DNA from: Microcystis panniformis FACHB-1757
GTDB lineage: Bacteria; Cyanobacteriota; Cyanobacteriia; Cyanobacteriales; Microcystaceae
DNA length: 64,000 nucleotides
Reading direction: 5' to 3'
Assembly (NCBI RefSeq): GCF_001264245.1
Contig: NZ_CP011339.1
Span: 4,464,001-4,528,000 of the forward strand
The notes beneath the pieces are model-generated. The model was not told the origin of the DNA. It saw only the letters and a program-made list of their open reading frames with translations, and searched no databases. Numbering within the stretch: position 1 is the stretch's first letter; each line of letters begins with the position of its first letter. Positions 25,110-34,449 of the stretch are shown piece after piece. Made by a program: the position numbers and the translations under genes.

Positions 25110-25679
25110 ATGGGCAATCTATTTGATGATGTCAGTCGCTTTCTTGAAACCCAACTGGAAGAATTTCTCAGAAGTCATCCCCAATTAGAATTACAGGCGC
25201 TGGTGGAACAACTGCGCGAACAGGAGCGCGATACTGCTAAACTGATTACCGCCCTAGAAAATGAGCGTCAACGTCTCGAACAGCAAATTTTGGCCACTGC
25301 CCAAGATATCCAAACTTGGCACGCTAGAATTGATAAGGCTAAGGCTGCTGGACGGCAGGACTTGGTTAAGGCTGCTAGTGAACGCGAGGCAGCCCTCTTC
25401 CGTCAGGGTAATCAACTTTGGGGACGGATGGAAGGGGTGAAAAAACGTCTGACTCAATCCCAAGAGTTACTGCAACAAGTCCAACAACGTCGTCAAGAAG
25501 TGCAAATTAAAGCCGAAAAAGCCCCTAAAAATCAGTCCCGTGACTGGGAAACCACTTTTTGGGATCAACCCCAAGAATCGGACTATCAGCACTCGAACTA
25601 CGATCATCTCGATCTAAAATTTAAAGAATGGGAAATGGAAGAAGAATTGAAAAAATTAAAGCGAGAAATGGGACGATAA
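25110..25679 (+). CDS. Cyanobacterial coiled-coil protein (TIGR04376-like)
   Basis: A 189-residue soluble protein that begins GNLFDDVSRFLETQLEEFL. It contains long amphipathic coiled coil (residues about 30-140, rich in Gln, Glu, Arg and Leu heptads, e.g. ALENERQRLEQQILATAQDI). It ends in an acidic/lysine tail (EEELKKLKREMGR). The start and pattern match what I recall of the cyanobacterial family TIGR04376, of unknown function. Upstream, a stretch of 200 bases after the hydrolase start gives a divergent promoter region. A MITE family 2 copy lies directly downstream. Confidence 0.75.
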   Translation: MGNLFDDVSRFLETQLEEFLRSHPQLELQALVEQLREQERDTAKLITALENERQRLEQQILATAQDIQTWHARIDKAKAAGRQDLVKAASEREAALFRQGNQLWGRMEGVKKRLTQSQELLQQVQQRRQEVQIKAEKAPKNQSRDWETTFWDQPQESDYQHSNYDHLDLKFKEWEMEEELKKLKREMGR

Positions 25680-25716
25680 CTTTTCAGTGAACAGTGAACA
25701 GTAAACAGTAAACTGA

Positions 25717-25838
25717 TAAGTAGGGAGGCACAATTATTTGTAGGATGGGTTAGCGGTAGCGTAACATGGGCAGGCGTTGGGTTTCATGCTTCAACCCAAC
25801 CTACGTCTATCTTATATTTAATTCCACCCACCCACTTA
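25717..25838. mobile_element. MITE family 2, copy 2
   Basis: Full 122-bp copy, nearly identical to 9161-9282 in the same orientation, with both TAAGTAGGGAGG and CCCACTTA ends. Followed by an AACTGAT run (25852-25878) that precedes lysS. Confidence 0.78.
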
Positions 25839-25926
25839 ACTCACATCTGATAACTGATAACTGATAACTGATAACTGAAATCCCCAAAACCTAAAAATTT
25901 CCCAGAATTGTTCCTCTTAGAAAACG

Positions 25927-27648
25927 ATGGCATCTCAAGCACAAAATCCTGAAAATCAACCCTCCTCTACTCTCGAAGAAATCCGGGCTGCTCGTTTACA
26001 AAAAGTGGCAGGATTGCAAAAAGCTGGCTTAAATCCCTTCGCTTACCATTGGAAATCTACCGCTCATGCTCAACAATTACAAGAGCAGTACGCTGACTTA
26101 GCACCGGGAGAAGAAATTAGCACAGAAGTAGCCATTGCTGGTCGGATTATTGCCCGAAGAATTATGGGTAAACTAGCCTTTTTTAACCTGCAAGATGAAA
26201 CGGGAACGATTCAATTATACCTCGATAAAAAACGCATTAGTGAAACTATGGCCGCCGTGCCGAATGCCTTTAACACGGTGATTAAACTAACCGATACAGG
26301 CGATATTTTAGGGGCAAAAGGGACGATTAAACGCACAGAACGCGGCGAATTATCTATCTATGTAAACCAGTACGAAATTCTCACTAAATCCCTCTTACCT
26401 CTCCCAGATAAATGGCACGGTTTAACCGATGTAGAAAAGCGTTATCGACAAAGATATGTGGATTTAATTGTTAATCCCGAAGTGCGACAAACTTTTCGCC
26501 GTCGCGCCCAAATTACTGCTTCTATTCGGAGATATTTAGACCAAGAAGGTTTTATTGAAATTGAAACTCCCGTGCTACAAAGTGAAGCTGGAGGAGCCGA
26601 TGCTAGACCGTTTATCACCTATCATAATACGCTGGAGATGGAGTTATATCTCCGCATTGCCACCGAATTACATCTAAAAAGATTAATAGTCGGTGGTTTT
26701 GAAAAAGTCTTTGAGTTAGGCCGAATTTTTCGTAATGAAGGGGTTTCTACTAAACATAACCCCGAGTTTACTTCCATCGAAATCTATCAGGCCTATGCCG
26801 ATTATTATGACATGATGGAGTTAACCGAAAACATTATTGTTAATGCTGCACAAGATGTTTTAGGTACGCTGAAAATCACCTATCAAGACAGGGAAATTAA
26901 CCTAACTCCCCCTTGGCGACGAGTGACTATGCACGAATTAGTCCAAGAAATAACCGGGGTTGACTTGAATAGTTTTGAGGATTTCGAGTCGGCTCGTATT
27001 GCCGCAGAAAATGCCGGCATTGGCGTTCCAGAGGACTGTAAAACCATTGGTAAGCTCTTAAATGAAGCTTTTGAACAAAAAGTCGAAGAAACGCTAATAC
27101 AGCCCACTTTTGTGCTAGATTTTCCCGTGGAAATTTCCCCTTTAGCTAAACCCCATCGCTCAAAAACTGACCTCGTGGAAAGATTTGAATTATATGTGGT
27201 TGGACGGGAATTAGCTAATAGTTTTTCTGAGTTAACCGATCCCATCGATCAACGGCAAAGATTGGAAGCACAGGCACTCAAAAAAGCGGCTGGAGATTTG
27301 GAAGCGCAGGGAGTTGATGAGGACTTTTTAACCGCTTTAGAATACGGAATGCCCCCCACGGGAGGCTTAGGAATTGGCATCGATCGCCTGATCATGTTAT
27401 TAACCGATTCTGCCAGTATTCGCGATGTGATTGCTTTCCCCTTATTAAAAAGTCAAAGTACAGCGATTAAATCTTTTGACTACGATGAGGAAAAAAAAAT
27501 TCTGAAAGTGGAATTTAATCACGGTGGTATCTATCTTTATCATGATCTACCTTTGGCAGTATATAAAGATTTTCAGTCCGCACCATCGAAAGGACAGTTT
27601 TTTGTCGGACAGATTCGCGATAAATACAGTTTTGACAAGGAATTGTAA
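25927..27648 (+). CDS. lysS: Lysyl-tRNA synthetase, class II, with C-terminal KTSC domain
   Basis: Charges tRNA-Lys. 573 residues. The N-terminal OB-fold anticodon-binding domain (VAIAGRIIARRIMGKLAFFNLQD, about 60-150) is followed by the class II catalytic core. Motif 2 is in FRNEGVSTKHNPEFTSIE and motif 3 in GLGIGIDRLIML. The last 61 residues (513-573, from AIKSFDYDEEKK to the end) form a KTSC domain, a small beta-rich module named from its occurrence at the C-terminus of lysyl-tRNA synthetases and also found alone; its role is unknown. Flanked by repeats on both sides. Confidence 0.95.
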   Translation: MASQAQNPENQPSSTLEEIRAARLQKVAGLQKAGLNPFAYHWKSTAHAQQLQEQYADLAPGEEISTEVAIAGRIIARRIMGKLAFFNLQDETGTIQLYLDKKRISETMAAVPNAFNTVIKLTDTGDILGAKGTIKRTERGELSIYVNQYEILTKSLLPLPDKWHGLTDVEKRYRQRYVDLIVNPEVRQTFRRRAQITASIRRYLDQEGFIEIETPVLQSEAGGADARPFITYHNTLEMELYLRIATELHLKRLIVGGFEKVFELGRIFRNEGVSTKHNPEFTSIEIYQAYADYYDMMELTENIIVNAAQDVLGTLKITYQDREINLTPPWRRVTMHELVQEITGVDLNSFEDFESARIAAENAGIGVPEDCKTIGKLLNEAFEQKVEETLIQPTFVLDFPVEISPLAKPHRSKTDLVERFELYVVGRELANSFSELTDPIDQRQRLEAQALKKAAGDLEAQGVDEDFLTALEYGMPPTGGLGIGIDRLIMLLTDSASIRDVIAFPLLKSQSTAIKSFDYDEEKKILKVEFNHGGIYLYHDLPLAVYKDFQSAPSKGQFFVGQIRDKYSFDKEL

Positions 27649-27711
27649 AAGTTAGGGCCACTTCAGTTATCAGTTATCAGTTATCAGTTATCAGTCATAA
27701 TTCATAATTCA

Positions 27712-27863
27712 TAAGTAGGTAGGCGTTAAAAATTATCAGATGCCCCCTTATTAAGGGGGGATTAAGGGAGGATCCCCCCGCCTATCGGCACCCCCCTTAT
27801 CAAGGGGGGCAGGGGGGATCGAACCTAAAATCCATTTTTAATTTAATTATAACCAGGTACTTA
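27712..27863. mobile_element. MITE family 1, copy D (inverted)
   Basis: Opposite orientation to copies B, F and G: left end TAAGTAGGTAGGCGTTAAAA, right end ATAACCAGGTACTTA. The C/G hairpin region is duplicated inside the element. Bordered by a TCAGTTATCAGTTA array (27664-27694) and TCATAATTCATAAT repeats (27695-27711, 27864-27889). Confidence 0.75.
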
Positions 27864-27886
27864 ATTCATAATTCATAATTCATAAT

Positions 27887-29533
27887 TCATGATCCCTTTT
27901 TACCTTTTACTTCCTGCCAAGTGTTACCGACTCCCTGTAAAACCCCGCGAACTACTAAACCAATACCGCGACCGATAACTTGGATAAGAATATAGACTAC
28001 TCCCTTACCCACCACCCGAAAAAAAGCGCGTAAACGAGGAGATAAAGAGTCTCTTAATTCTAAGGCGATCGAAACTAACCAGGGTATGCCTGTTAAACTA
28101 TTTAATTCTTCCTGTCGAGGGGAATAAATGGCTAGAGATTGGATTTCTCCCTCGCTATAGTGAAATAATTGATATTGACTTTCAAAGATATCTTTGGGGT
28201 CTTGCCAGTATTGTTGCCGTCGGTATTTCCAAGATAATTCATTGCGGATTTTAGCTAATTTTCTGGCGATGAGAAATTCTGAACGGTAAAGTTTTTGTTT
28301 GATTCTTTCCGATTCCGAGAAGTTATTGAGAATAATTACTGTCACTGCATTGGCAAGATTATGAATGAGATTTTGCAGCAGAATTTCGGCTCTGGCGATG
28401 GTTTCAGGAGCATTAGCTCGGTATCCTACTCCGTCAATAGTTAAACTATTTTCGTACACTAAATAGGAAAATAAGTCAAGAGTAAAAGGAATTTTATTGA
28501 GGATTTCTGTTTGAATTGCCTCTCTTTCTTCCAGAATAATTTCGTTAAGTCTGCTTTTACTAATTTCGTCAGAAACCGAGCCATTAATTTCTAAAAATTT
28601 ACGGGTAACTTTCTCCCAGATATCATAAATAATCAGATTTAAGCGACTGGTTAATTCCCCACTGCTAACCTGTAAATATCTCATTTCATCGACATTTTTC
28701 CGAATTTCATCGAGAACTAAATACAATAATTCCCGTTGCCGATTATCCTGTAAAACATCAATTTCAAAACTAATCTTTGTTCTATTAATTAAAGGCGATC
28801 GAATGACCGCTAAAGTGGACTCAAAAACCGCCGAAACACAGAGGGGACGCTCGCGGCTTAAAATTGGTAATTCCCGATCGATATTGTTAATTATTACCGG
28901 GGGTGTGACTGAAGCTGAATTGTAAGAGCTACCCTCCAGGGGAATTAGTTTTCTGACTAGCCATAGGGCTGCTAAAAGTTCTCGTTTTCTTCCCTGCCAA
29001 TAAAAGCGATCAAAGCCGGATAAAGACTGTTGATTGAGATGGAGATCAATTAAATGTAATTCACTTTCGATGCGATTTAATCCCGTTTTGCCAGCACTGA
29101 TTAACCAATGGCTAGGGGCTAAACTTGGACGGGTAGCAATGGTGAGAGGGGAAGGGACAACATCGTGAGATTCATCCCGGTAAATTTGCCCTAAAATAGT
29201 GATAAATTGCTCTAGGTTTGTGCCTTTGGGAATATAACCGGCGATGCCTAATTCTCTGGCGATTAGTTGCTGTCTGGAATCGAGAGGAAAGGTTAATAAA
29301 ACAATTTTACTTTCGGGATAGCGAGAGTGGAGAATTTCACAGTAAGACCAATCAAAGAGAGGATCGATAATAATAATTTCGGGGGAGGGATTCAGAGTCA
29401 AAGCGAAAATTGTTTCTAAATCCCCTTCGGTGACGATACTAATATTTTCTATCTGCGACAAAGCCTGCACCAGACCCAAGCGGAAAATCGGGTCATTATC
29501 GATGATAATTAGGGTGAGAGGGCGATCGATCAC
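27887..29533 (-). CDS. Receiver-domain protein with DUF3685
   Basis: A 548-residue protein: an N-terminal response-regulator receiver (about 1-125) joined to a long DUF3685 region, known from cyanobacteria and plastids. Receiver residues: acidic D12-N-D14, phospho-acceptor Asp57 in IIIIDPLFDW, then LLTFP (T) and YIPKG (K106 region). The canonical third residue pattern is thus kept. The C-terminus (about 510-548, SPRLRAFFRVVGKGVVYILI) may contact a membrane. No paired histidine kinase is adjacent. DUF3685 has no known biochemical role, so this is not a transcription factor on present evidence. The last codons overlap the ATTCATAAT repeat. Confidence 0.82.
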   Translation of the reverse strand: MIDRPLTLIIIDNDPIFRLGLVQALSQIENISIVTEGDLETIFALTLNPSPEIIIIDPLFDWSYCEILHSRYPESKIVLLTFPLDSRQQLIARELGIAGYIPKGTNLEQFITILGQIYRDESHDVVPSPLTIATRPSLAPSHWLISAGKTGLNRIESELHLIDLHLNQQSLSGFDRFYWQGRKRELLAALWLVRKLIPLEGSSYNSASVTPPVIINNIDRELPILSRERPLCVSAVFESTLAVIRSPLINRTKISFEIDVLQDNRQRELLYLVLDEIRKNVDEMRYLQVSSGELTSRLNLIIYDIWEKVTRKFLEINGSVSDEISKSRLNEIILEEREAIQTEILNKIPFTLDLFSYLVYENSLTIDGVGYRANAPETIARAEILLQNLIHNLANAVTVIILNNFSESERIKQKLYRSEFLIARKLAKIRNELSWKYRRQQYWQDPKDIFESQYQLFHYSEGEIQSLAIYSPRQEELNSLTGIPWLVSIALELRDSLSPRLRAFFRVVGKGVVYILIQVIGRGIGLVVRGVLQGVGNTWQEVKGKKGS

Positions 29534-29591
29534 AAGAGTGGCAGCCTGTCAACGGATACTATTCACAGGGTCAATTATACAGTGATCTGGC

Positions 29592-30032
29592 TCATTTGTT
29601 TTGTTTATAGCCATAGAAATCGATGCGATAATCGGTAATTTTTACCCCCGTCGATGCCTCGACCTGTTTAATTAATTCCGGGGGAAGTTGGATATGCACA
29701 TCGATGATTTCTTGACTGTCCAGACAATTGATGTGACTGTGGGAATCGCTGATGTTGCCGTAGAGTCTGCCATCCCAGCGTTCCACAGATTCGATAATGC
29801 CTTGACCGGATAGAGCCTCTAGGTTTTGGTACACTGAGGTATGACCGATGTTCTTTCCTTGCAGATTGAGACGATCATAAATTTCTCGCGCTGATAGGTG
29901 TTCCTGCGCTTGCCACAGCAATTCTAAAATATAGCGACGCTGACGACTAACCCGCATTCCTAAAGTTTGACACCTTTCGATCGCATCTTCTAAACAGCGG
30001 ATCGGTTTTTGTTTTACCTCCAAATTGTCCAT
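29592..30032 (-). CDS. perR: Fur-family regulator, PerR/FurC-like
   Basis: A 146-residue Fur-family repressor. Winged helix at about 25-90 (RVSRQRRYILELLWQAQEHLSAREIY, GHTSVYQNLEALSGQGII). The metal/dimerisation half contains H98-S-H100 in SDSHSHINCLDS. The usual structural-zinc pair CxxC is reduced to a single Cys (C-L-D-S), unlike iron-sensing Fur. The opening PIRCLEDAIERC and the YGNISDSHSH core resemble the peroxide-responsive PerR of Synechocystis and FurC of Anabaena (from memory, not a search). Expected to repress peroxide-defence genes; no peroxiredoxin gene is adjacent here. The perR name is an inference from these similarities. Confidence 0.75.
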   Translation of the reverse strand: MDNLEVKQKPIRCLEDAIERCQTLGMRVSRQRRYILELLWQAQEHLSAREIYDRLNLQGKNIGHTSVYQNLEALSGQGIIESVERWDGRLYGNISDSHSHINCLDSQEIIDVHIQLPPELIKQVEASTGVKITDYRIDFYGYKQNK

Positions 30033-30480
30033 AGTTGCGTCCGTTGACCTCCGCCCTAATACATAGTCATTACCAGTTTAGCTTAGTCTTTCGATCGATG
30101 TCCACATTGCCCCAGTTTTTAGCCCCTCTTCAAACTGAGATAAAAAATCAGCAGCGCCAGATTTGAGTAGATTTGCAGGGGAATGAGTGGAAAGAACCAC
30201 TCCAGACAGAGAGGACACAAAGATCGATCGCTACTATATAAGTTACACTGATCACACAAAGAATAAGAGAACCAACCATTTACTTATCTATAGCGGTTCT
30301 CGCATCTGTGCGGCACACTTAAATCTTTGCTGATTAAGCTGTTCAGGATCGGGAATGTACCTCTTGTGAATCAGAAACGCTATATATAGATATGATCGTA
30401 ATATTTCTATAAAAAATCCTCTTGAAAAATATTTTGATCAACCTTAACTTTAAGGGGTACATTAATTTATTTTTAGGGCC
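30033..30480. promoter_or_regulatory. Divergent intergenic region, perR-like gene to PEP-CTERM gene
   Basis: No coding capacity recognised. It should hold the promoters of both divergent genes. A 6-bp hairpin (GAGTGG 30185-30190 with CCACTC 30197-30202) and an A/T-rich stretch with TATATATAGATATGATCG (about 30383-30400) are the only visible features; I could not identify a Fur-box-like palindrome with confidence. Confidence 0.4.
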
Positions 30481-31080
30481 ATGGCCACCAAATCGCCAAA
30501 ATTATTCGAGTCATTGCGGTCATAGACCGCAATGACTGTCACTACTGTTAGCCTCACTCTAGCCGCTGCTTCTGGTGCTAGTGCCGCAACAGTGTTCGGT
30601 TTCCAAGACGCTTACGATCCCATTAACTGGACATTTACCAATAGTAATGCCGACGGGTCGGTCAATACCAGCGGCGCTCCCGCGTCTATTAGCCTGACTG
30701 GGGGGAACAATGGTTCTTTCTCTTCTGGAACCACAGACTACACCACCACTGCGGCTGCGGCTGGGACGGTGACGTTTAATTGGAACTATTCGACTGCGGA
30801 TGATAGTGCTTTCTGGGATCCCTTCGGATATCTGCTCAACGGCAGCTTCACCCAAGTAACTGACGATGGGGGAGGTTTTGTCCAAAACGGGACATCGACG
30901 TTTAACGTCCTAGCTGGCGACAGCTTTGGTTTCCGTGTTTTCACTCGCGACAACCGTTTGGGACCCGGTAGTGTGACGATTTCTAACTTTTCGGCTCCGA
31001 TTCCCGAACCCTCAACTGTGCTGAGTTTGCTGGTGCTAGGAGGCTTAGGCGCTGGACTGAAGTACCTTAATCGCAATTGA
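30481..31080 (+). pseudogene. PEP-CTERM exported protein, signal peptide broken by amber codon
   Basis: The 3' part is a clear PEP-CTERM protein: low-complexity Thr/Ser/Gly/Ala-rich beta domain and a C-terminal sorting tail IPEPSTVLSLLVLGGLGAGL followed by basic KYLNRN, recognised by an exosortase. An in-frame ATG at 30481 begins MATKSPKLFESLRS, a proper basic n-region, but TAG at 30523-30525 then interrupts the frame. Three codons later (ATG 30532) the hydrophobic core resumes (VTTVSLTLAAASGASAA). Translation from 30532 would give a 182-residue protein whose signal peptide lacks its basic start and Shine-Dalgarno. So either a very recent pseudogene, or expression from the internal start, or amber read-through. 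Confidence 0.7.
30511..30535. repeat. Perfect 11-bp-stem hairpin containing the amber codon
   Basis: TCATTGCGGTC (30511-30521), loop ATA, GACCGCAATGA (30525-30535). The loop plus the first stem base form the TAG in frame, and the right arm holds the internal ATG at 30532-30534, so in mRNA the start would be buried in a stem. Confidence 0.92.
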
Positions 31081-31094
31081 TATCCTAAAAAACA

Positions 31095-31128
31095 GGGGAC
31101 TAGGAGGAGAAGTCAACTCCTAGTTCCC
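31095..31128 (+). terminator. Hairpin after the PEP-CTERM gene
   Basis: GGGGACTAGGAG pairs with CTCCTAGTTCCC (12 bp, one G-T pair), 14 bases after the stop codon at 31080. No strong U run follows, so terminator function is likely but not certain. Confidence 0.5.
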
Positions 31129-31858
31129 AACTTGATTAGCTGTTGACTGTCTATGAGCGCCAGACTTGGGAGCGGGGAGAATTACACAATTCTGGCTTTA
31201 AGTCAATAGCCTTTACAAAACTTAAAAAATTGTCACATAAAAAAATGTCGCCACTAGGGGCTTTTTTTGGGCAAGAGAATCGATACAGTACCCTGATTGT
31301 CTTGGTTTTACGTTGATTTAAGGCTTAACGGTTAAACTAAGCCCACAGCATACCACGATCATACCAGATTAATAAATGTAGGCAACCCCGATTTACAGCC
31401 AAATTTTGGCAAATTCTGGGAAAATAAAAATCTTGTAACTTACTTTTTACATTTAACTGATTGGTCAAAATATTTAAATATTTTAATTACTTACCTTAAA
31501 TTTATAATTTTTACTTATTTTTTGCAGGCTGATTAACTAGGGTTGGGCAAAAAAGCTTGTAAGCTATGCTAGAACGCATTTTAACCACCTACCCTTAAAT
31601 TAGCTCAATCTCCCTCAATCCCTTTACCGTTGCCTCTTGCCTATCCTAACCAAGAAATTAATTTTGCACGACTACTTATGAATTAAGTAAGTAGTCATAA
31701 TTAAATTGAAGATAGATTTTGCCTCTGATCCCCCCTGCCCCCCTTGATAAGGGGGGTGCCGATCTCACCTGCCCCCCTTGATAAGGGGGGTGCCGATAGG
31801 CGGGGGGATCCTCCTTAATAAGGGGGGTGTCTGACAACTTTTAACACCTACCTACTTA
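31129..31858. other. Non-coding gap with MITE and a family 4 end
   Basis: Left half (31129-31650) contains no recognisable gene; an A/T-rich stretch and a possible weak hairpin followed by T7 (31240-31267) are visible. A TTGCCTCTTGCC repeat lies at about 31628-31641. At 31657-31678 lies an isolated family 4 terminus (TTTTGCACGACTACTTA), then MITE family 1 copy E (31684-31858). Confidence 0.55.
31684..31858. mobile_element. MITE family 1, copy E
   Basis: Left end TAAGTAAGTAGTCATAATT, right end AACACCTACCTACTTA, with three C/G hairpin blocks inside, i.e. internal duplication of the CCCCCTTGATAAGGGGGG unit. It stops exactly at the 3' end of the DUF29 gene (stop codon at 31859). Confidence 0.75.
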
Positions 31859-32329
31859 TCAGGCATAGAAATCTTCGTCAAGAATTTGTTCTAAGGAAAA
31901 AGGGCAGTCTAGGGGATAGGTTTCCTCTGGAGGAATCGCAATTCCAAAGTCAGCCAATTTACTTTCCTTGATGGCAATTTTGCGACCTTTAGGATAGGTT
32001 TTATCGATAGCGATTGCTAGATGAGATTTCAAAGAAGGGGTGTTTTCTAGTAAGGCGATAACTCTTTCCCTGTGTTCGACAATGGAGCTATACCAGCTAG
32101 ATTTCATGCTTTCAGGGACAGATGATTGTACTTTTAATTTCAGTAAATGAGCCAGCAAAATCATTAAATTTCCTTCTAGGGCATTTTTATCTGATTTACC
32201 CAATTCTTTCAACTCCTCAACTAAATGAGATACATCTAATGCCTGAAAATCTCCTTGTTCTAACTGACCTATTGTTGTTATCAGCCATAATTGAAAATCT
32301 TGTTCATAGAGTTCTGATTTAGTTGTCAT
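31859..32329 (-). CDS. DUF29 family protein
   Basis: From ATG at 32329 a 156-residue protein starting TTKSELYEQDFQLWLITTIG (the frame is open to 32365, but the family begins at the chosen start). It shows the DUF29 pattern: LYEQDFQLWL, LDVSHLVEELKELGKSDKNAL, a middle WYSSIVEHRERV, and a terminal PLDCPFSLEQILDEDFYA. Function unknown. A MITE family 1 copy begins directly at its stop codon, and another (32407-32509) lies in its upstream region, so the gene is bracketed by the same element. Confidence 0.85.
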   Translation of the reverse strand: MTTKSELYEQDFQLWLITTIGQLEQGDFQALDVSHLVEELKELGKSDKNALEGNLMILLAHLLKLKVQSSVPESMKSSWYSSIVEHRERVIALLENTPSLKSHLAIAIDKTYPKGRKIAIKESKLADFGIAIPPEETYPLDCPFSLEQILDEDFYA

Positions 32330-32406
32330 GATGGCTTCGATAATAGTTAATCTAGATTGGATCATACTCTATTTTGCAGATTTCGGATGTTTCTAGCGGT
32401 AAATAT

Positions 32407-32509
32407 TAAGTAGCTGGTTATAATTAAATTAAAAATGGATTTTAGGTTCGATCCCCCTGCCCCCCTTGATAAGGGGGGTATCTGATAATTTTTAACGCCT
32501 ACCTACTTA
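32407..32509. mobile_element. MITE family 1, copy F (shortest intact copy)
   Basis: A 103-bp copy with both ends (TAAGTAGCTGGTTATAATT; TTTTTAACGCCTACCTACTTA-like) and a single C/G hairpin; this may be closest to the basic unit. It lies between divergently transcribed genes. Confidence 0.78.
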
Positions 32510-32608
32510 AGTTTTATTACAGGATTTGACATTTGCACCTATGCCCTATTCCCTTATCATTAGGATAAGCGGTTAAAATACATCTTAGCTTAAGGACTAG
32601 AGAATATT

Positions 32609-33667
32609 ATGAGACTAGAAAGAGAAGATTTTGATTGGGCGGTACAACAAAACCTAATTACTGCCAGCCAAGCTGAAAATTTATGGGCGGCTTTTATATC
32701 CCGTTATCCCCATGAAGATGAAGTTAATCGCCCTCGCTTTAATTTTGCTAATGTCGCCTATTATTTTGGGGCATTAATTGTTATCTCTGCCCTGGGGTGG
32801 TTTATGAACGAAGCTTGGGAGAGTTTCGGTGGTGCAGGACTATTTTTTATCGCCCTGTTTTATGCAATTTGTTTTATTTTCACCGGTAAAAATCTCTATT
32901 TTCAGCAAAATCTCAAAATCCCCGGCGGCCTTTTATTTACCATGGCAGTGGCAATGACTCCCTTAGCAATCTATGGTTTACAACGCTGGACAGGATACTG
33001 GCAAGCCGGATATCCAGGCATCTATCGAGATTTCCATACATGGATTAAAGGCAGTTGGTTTTTAATGGAATTAGGCACGATTATCGCAGGATTAATAACT
33101 TTAAGATTTGTTAAATTTCCCTTTTTAACTGCACCGATCGCTTTTAGTCTGTGGTATATGTCAATGGATTTAACTCCTTTACTATTTGGAGAGGACGAAT
33201 ATACATGGAGAATGCGACTGTGGGTATCCTTTTGGTTTGGAATTGCCTGTTTAATAACTGCCTATTTAATTGATGTACGTCAGCGTCGCAGTCGGGGAGA
33301 TTTTGCTTTTTGGCTATACCTATTCGGATTGATTATGTTTTGGTTTAGTCTATCTCTCCTAATCGATGATAATGAAGCACAACGATTTTTGTACTGTCTA
33401 ATTAACTTGGGATTGATGTTATTATCCATCCTACTAAAAAGAAGATTATTTGTGGTTTTCGGAGGTATCGGAGTATTTGCCTATCTTTCCTATCTCTCCT
33501 ATCGTATCTTTGCCGATTCAATTTTCTTTCCCTTTGCCCTAACCGTCCTAGGACTTGGTATTATCTATATGGGAGTTTTGTATCAGCGTCATTACCCAAC
33601 CTTAGCTAGATTTATTGAAAGTTATATCCCTCTCGAATGGCGCAATTTATTACCCAAAGATAGATAA
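32609..33667 (+). CDS. Multi-pass membrane protein, DUF2157-like
   Basis: A 352-residue integral membrane protein. A short cytoplasmic N-terminus (residues 1-45, with LEREDFDWAVQQNLITASQAENLW, the typical DUF2157-like opening) is followed by about eight to ten hydrophobic segments between 48 and 330 (e.g. VAYYFGALIVISALGWFM, GLFFIALFYAICFIF). A soluble tail (ESYIPLEWRNLLPKDR) closes the protein. No transport signature seen. The family's function is unknown. The OmpR-type regulator gene starts 79 bases downstream on the same strand, so they may be co-transcribed. Confidence 0.72.
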   Translation: MRLEREDFDWAVQQNLITASQAENLWAAFISRYPHEDEVNRPRFNFANVAYYFGALIVISALGWFMNEAWESFGGAGLFFIALFYAICFIFTGKNLYFQQNLKIPGGLLFTMAVAMTPLAIYGLQRWTGYWQAGYPGIYRDFHTWIKGSWFLMELGTIIAGLITLRFVKFPFLTAPIAFSLWYMSMDLTPLLFGEDEYTWRMRLWVSFWFGIACLITAYLIDVRQRRSRGDFAFWLYLFGLIMFWFSLSLLIDDNEAQRFLYCLINLGLMLLSILLKRRLFVVFGGIGVFAYLSYLSYRIFADSIFFPFALTVLGLGIIYMGVLYQRHYPTLARFIESYIPLEWRNLLPKDR

Positions 33668-33745
33668 TTAGGAGAAATGGGGAAATGGGGAGATTCAACT
33701 AAAAACCCCAAAACCCCAACACCCGACACCATCTTTTTTACTTTT

Positions 33746-34426
33746 ATGAAAATACTTATCGTTGACGATGAACACGAATTAACCGAACCCTTAGAACAAA
33801 TTCTTGCTCAAGAAGGCTATGAAGTTGATATTGCTAATAATGGTCGGACGGGGTTAGAATTGGCACGAGAGAATAATTATGACCTCTTAATTCTCGATTG
33901 GATGTTACCCCAGCAATCTGGATTACAAATCTGTCAATATTTACGGGATCAGGGGGACACCACTCCAGTTTTATTTCTAACCGCTAAGGATACCATAGAC
34001 GATCGAGTGGCGGGATTAGATGCCGGTGCTGATGATTATTTAGTCAAACCCTTTCAACTGCGAGAATTATTAGCGAGAGTCCGCGCTTTATTGCGTCGTT
34101 CTCCCAATTTTGAAGCTAGTAATAGCAGTAAATTAAAATGTGCTGATTTAGAACTCGATAGTGAAAATCAAGTGGCCTATCGTCATGGTCGCACGATTAG
34201 TTTATCAGCAAAAGAAGTACAATTATTGACTTTATTTATGACCCATTCGGGTCAACTTCTCACCCATGAACAAATTTATCAGCATCTCTGGTCAGAAGGA
34301 GAGCAACCTAATAGTAATGTGGTTGCTGCCCTGATGCGCTTGCTGCGTCGTAAAATCGAAGCGGACGGAGAAACACCTCTAATTAATACTGTCTATGGGA
34401 AGGGCTACCGTTTCGGGGAAAATTAG
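33746..34426 (+). CDS. OmpR-family response regulator
   Basis: A 226-residue two-component regulator. Receiver domain (1-115): acidic VDDEHE, phospho-acceptor Asp in LILDWMLP, Thr in FLTAKD and Lys in YLVKPFQ. Winged-helix DNA-binding domain (about 130-225) ending in INTVYGKGYRFGEN. Both domains are complete. ATG at 33746 is the family start; the frame is open to 33677 but reads low-quality sequence. No histidine kinase gene is adjacent, so it is an orphan. Similar in type to RppA-like cyanobacterial regulators, but a specific name is not warranted. Confidence 0.9.
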   Translation: MKILIVDDEHELTEPLEQILAQEGYEVDIANNGRTGLELARENNYDLLILDWMLPQQSGLQICQYLRDQGDTTPVLFLTAKDTIDDRVAGLDAGADDYLVKPFQLRELLARVRALLRRSPNFEASNSSKLKCADLELDSENQVAYRHGRTISLSAKEVQLLTLFMTHSGQLLTHEQIYQHLWSEGEQPNSNVVAALMRLLRRKIEADGETPLINTVYGKGYRFGEN

Positions 34427-34449
34427 GGAATGCTGAAGGATAATGAGAA

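Noticed and set aside
30033..30480. tRNA or riboswitch in the perR-like/PEP-CTERM gap
   Set aside because: Looked for cloverleaf and T-loop (GTTCRANYC) patterns here and in other long gaps; none found.
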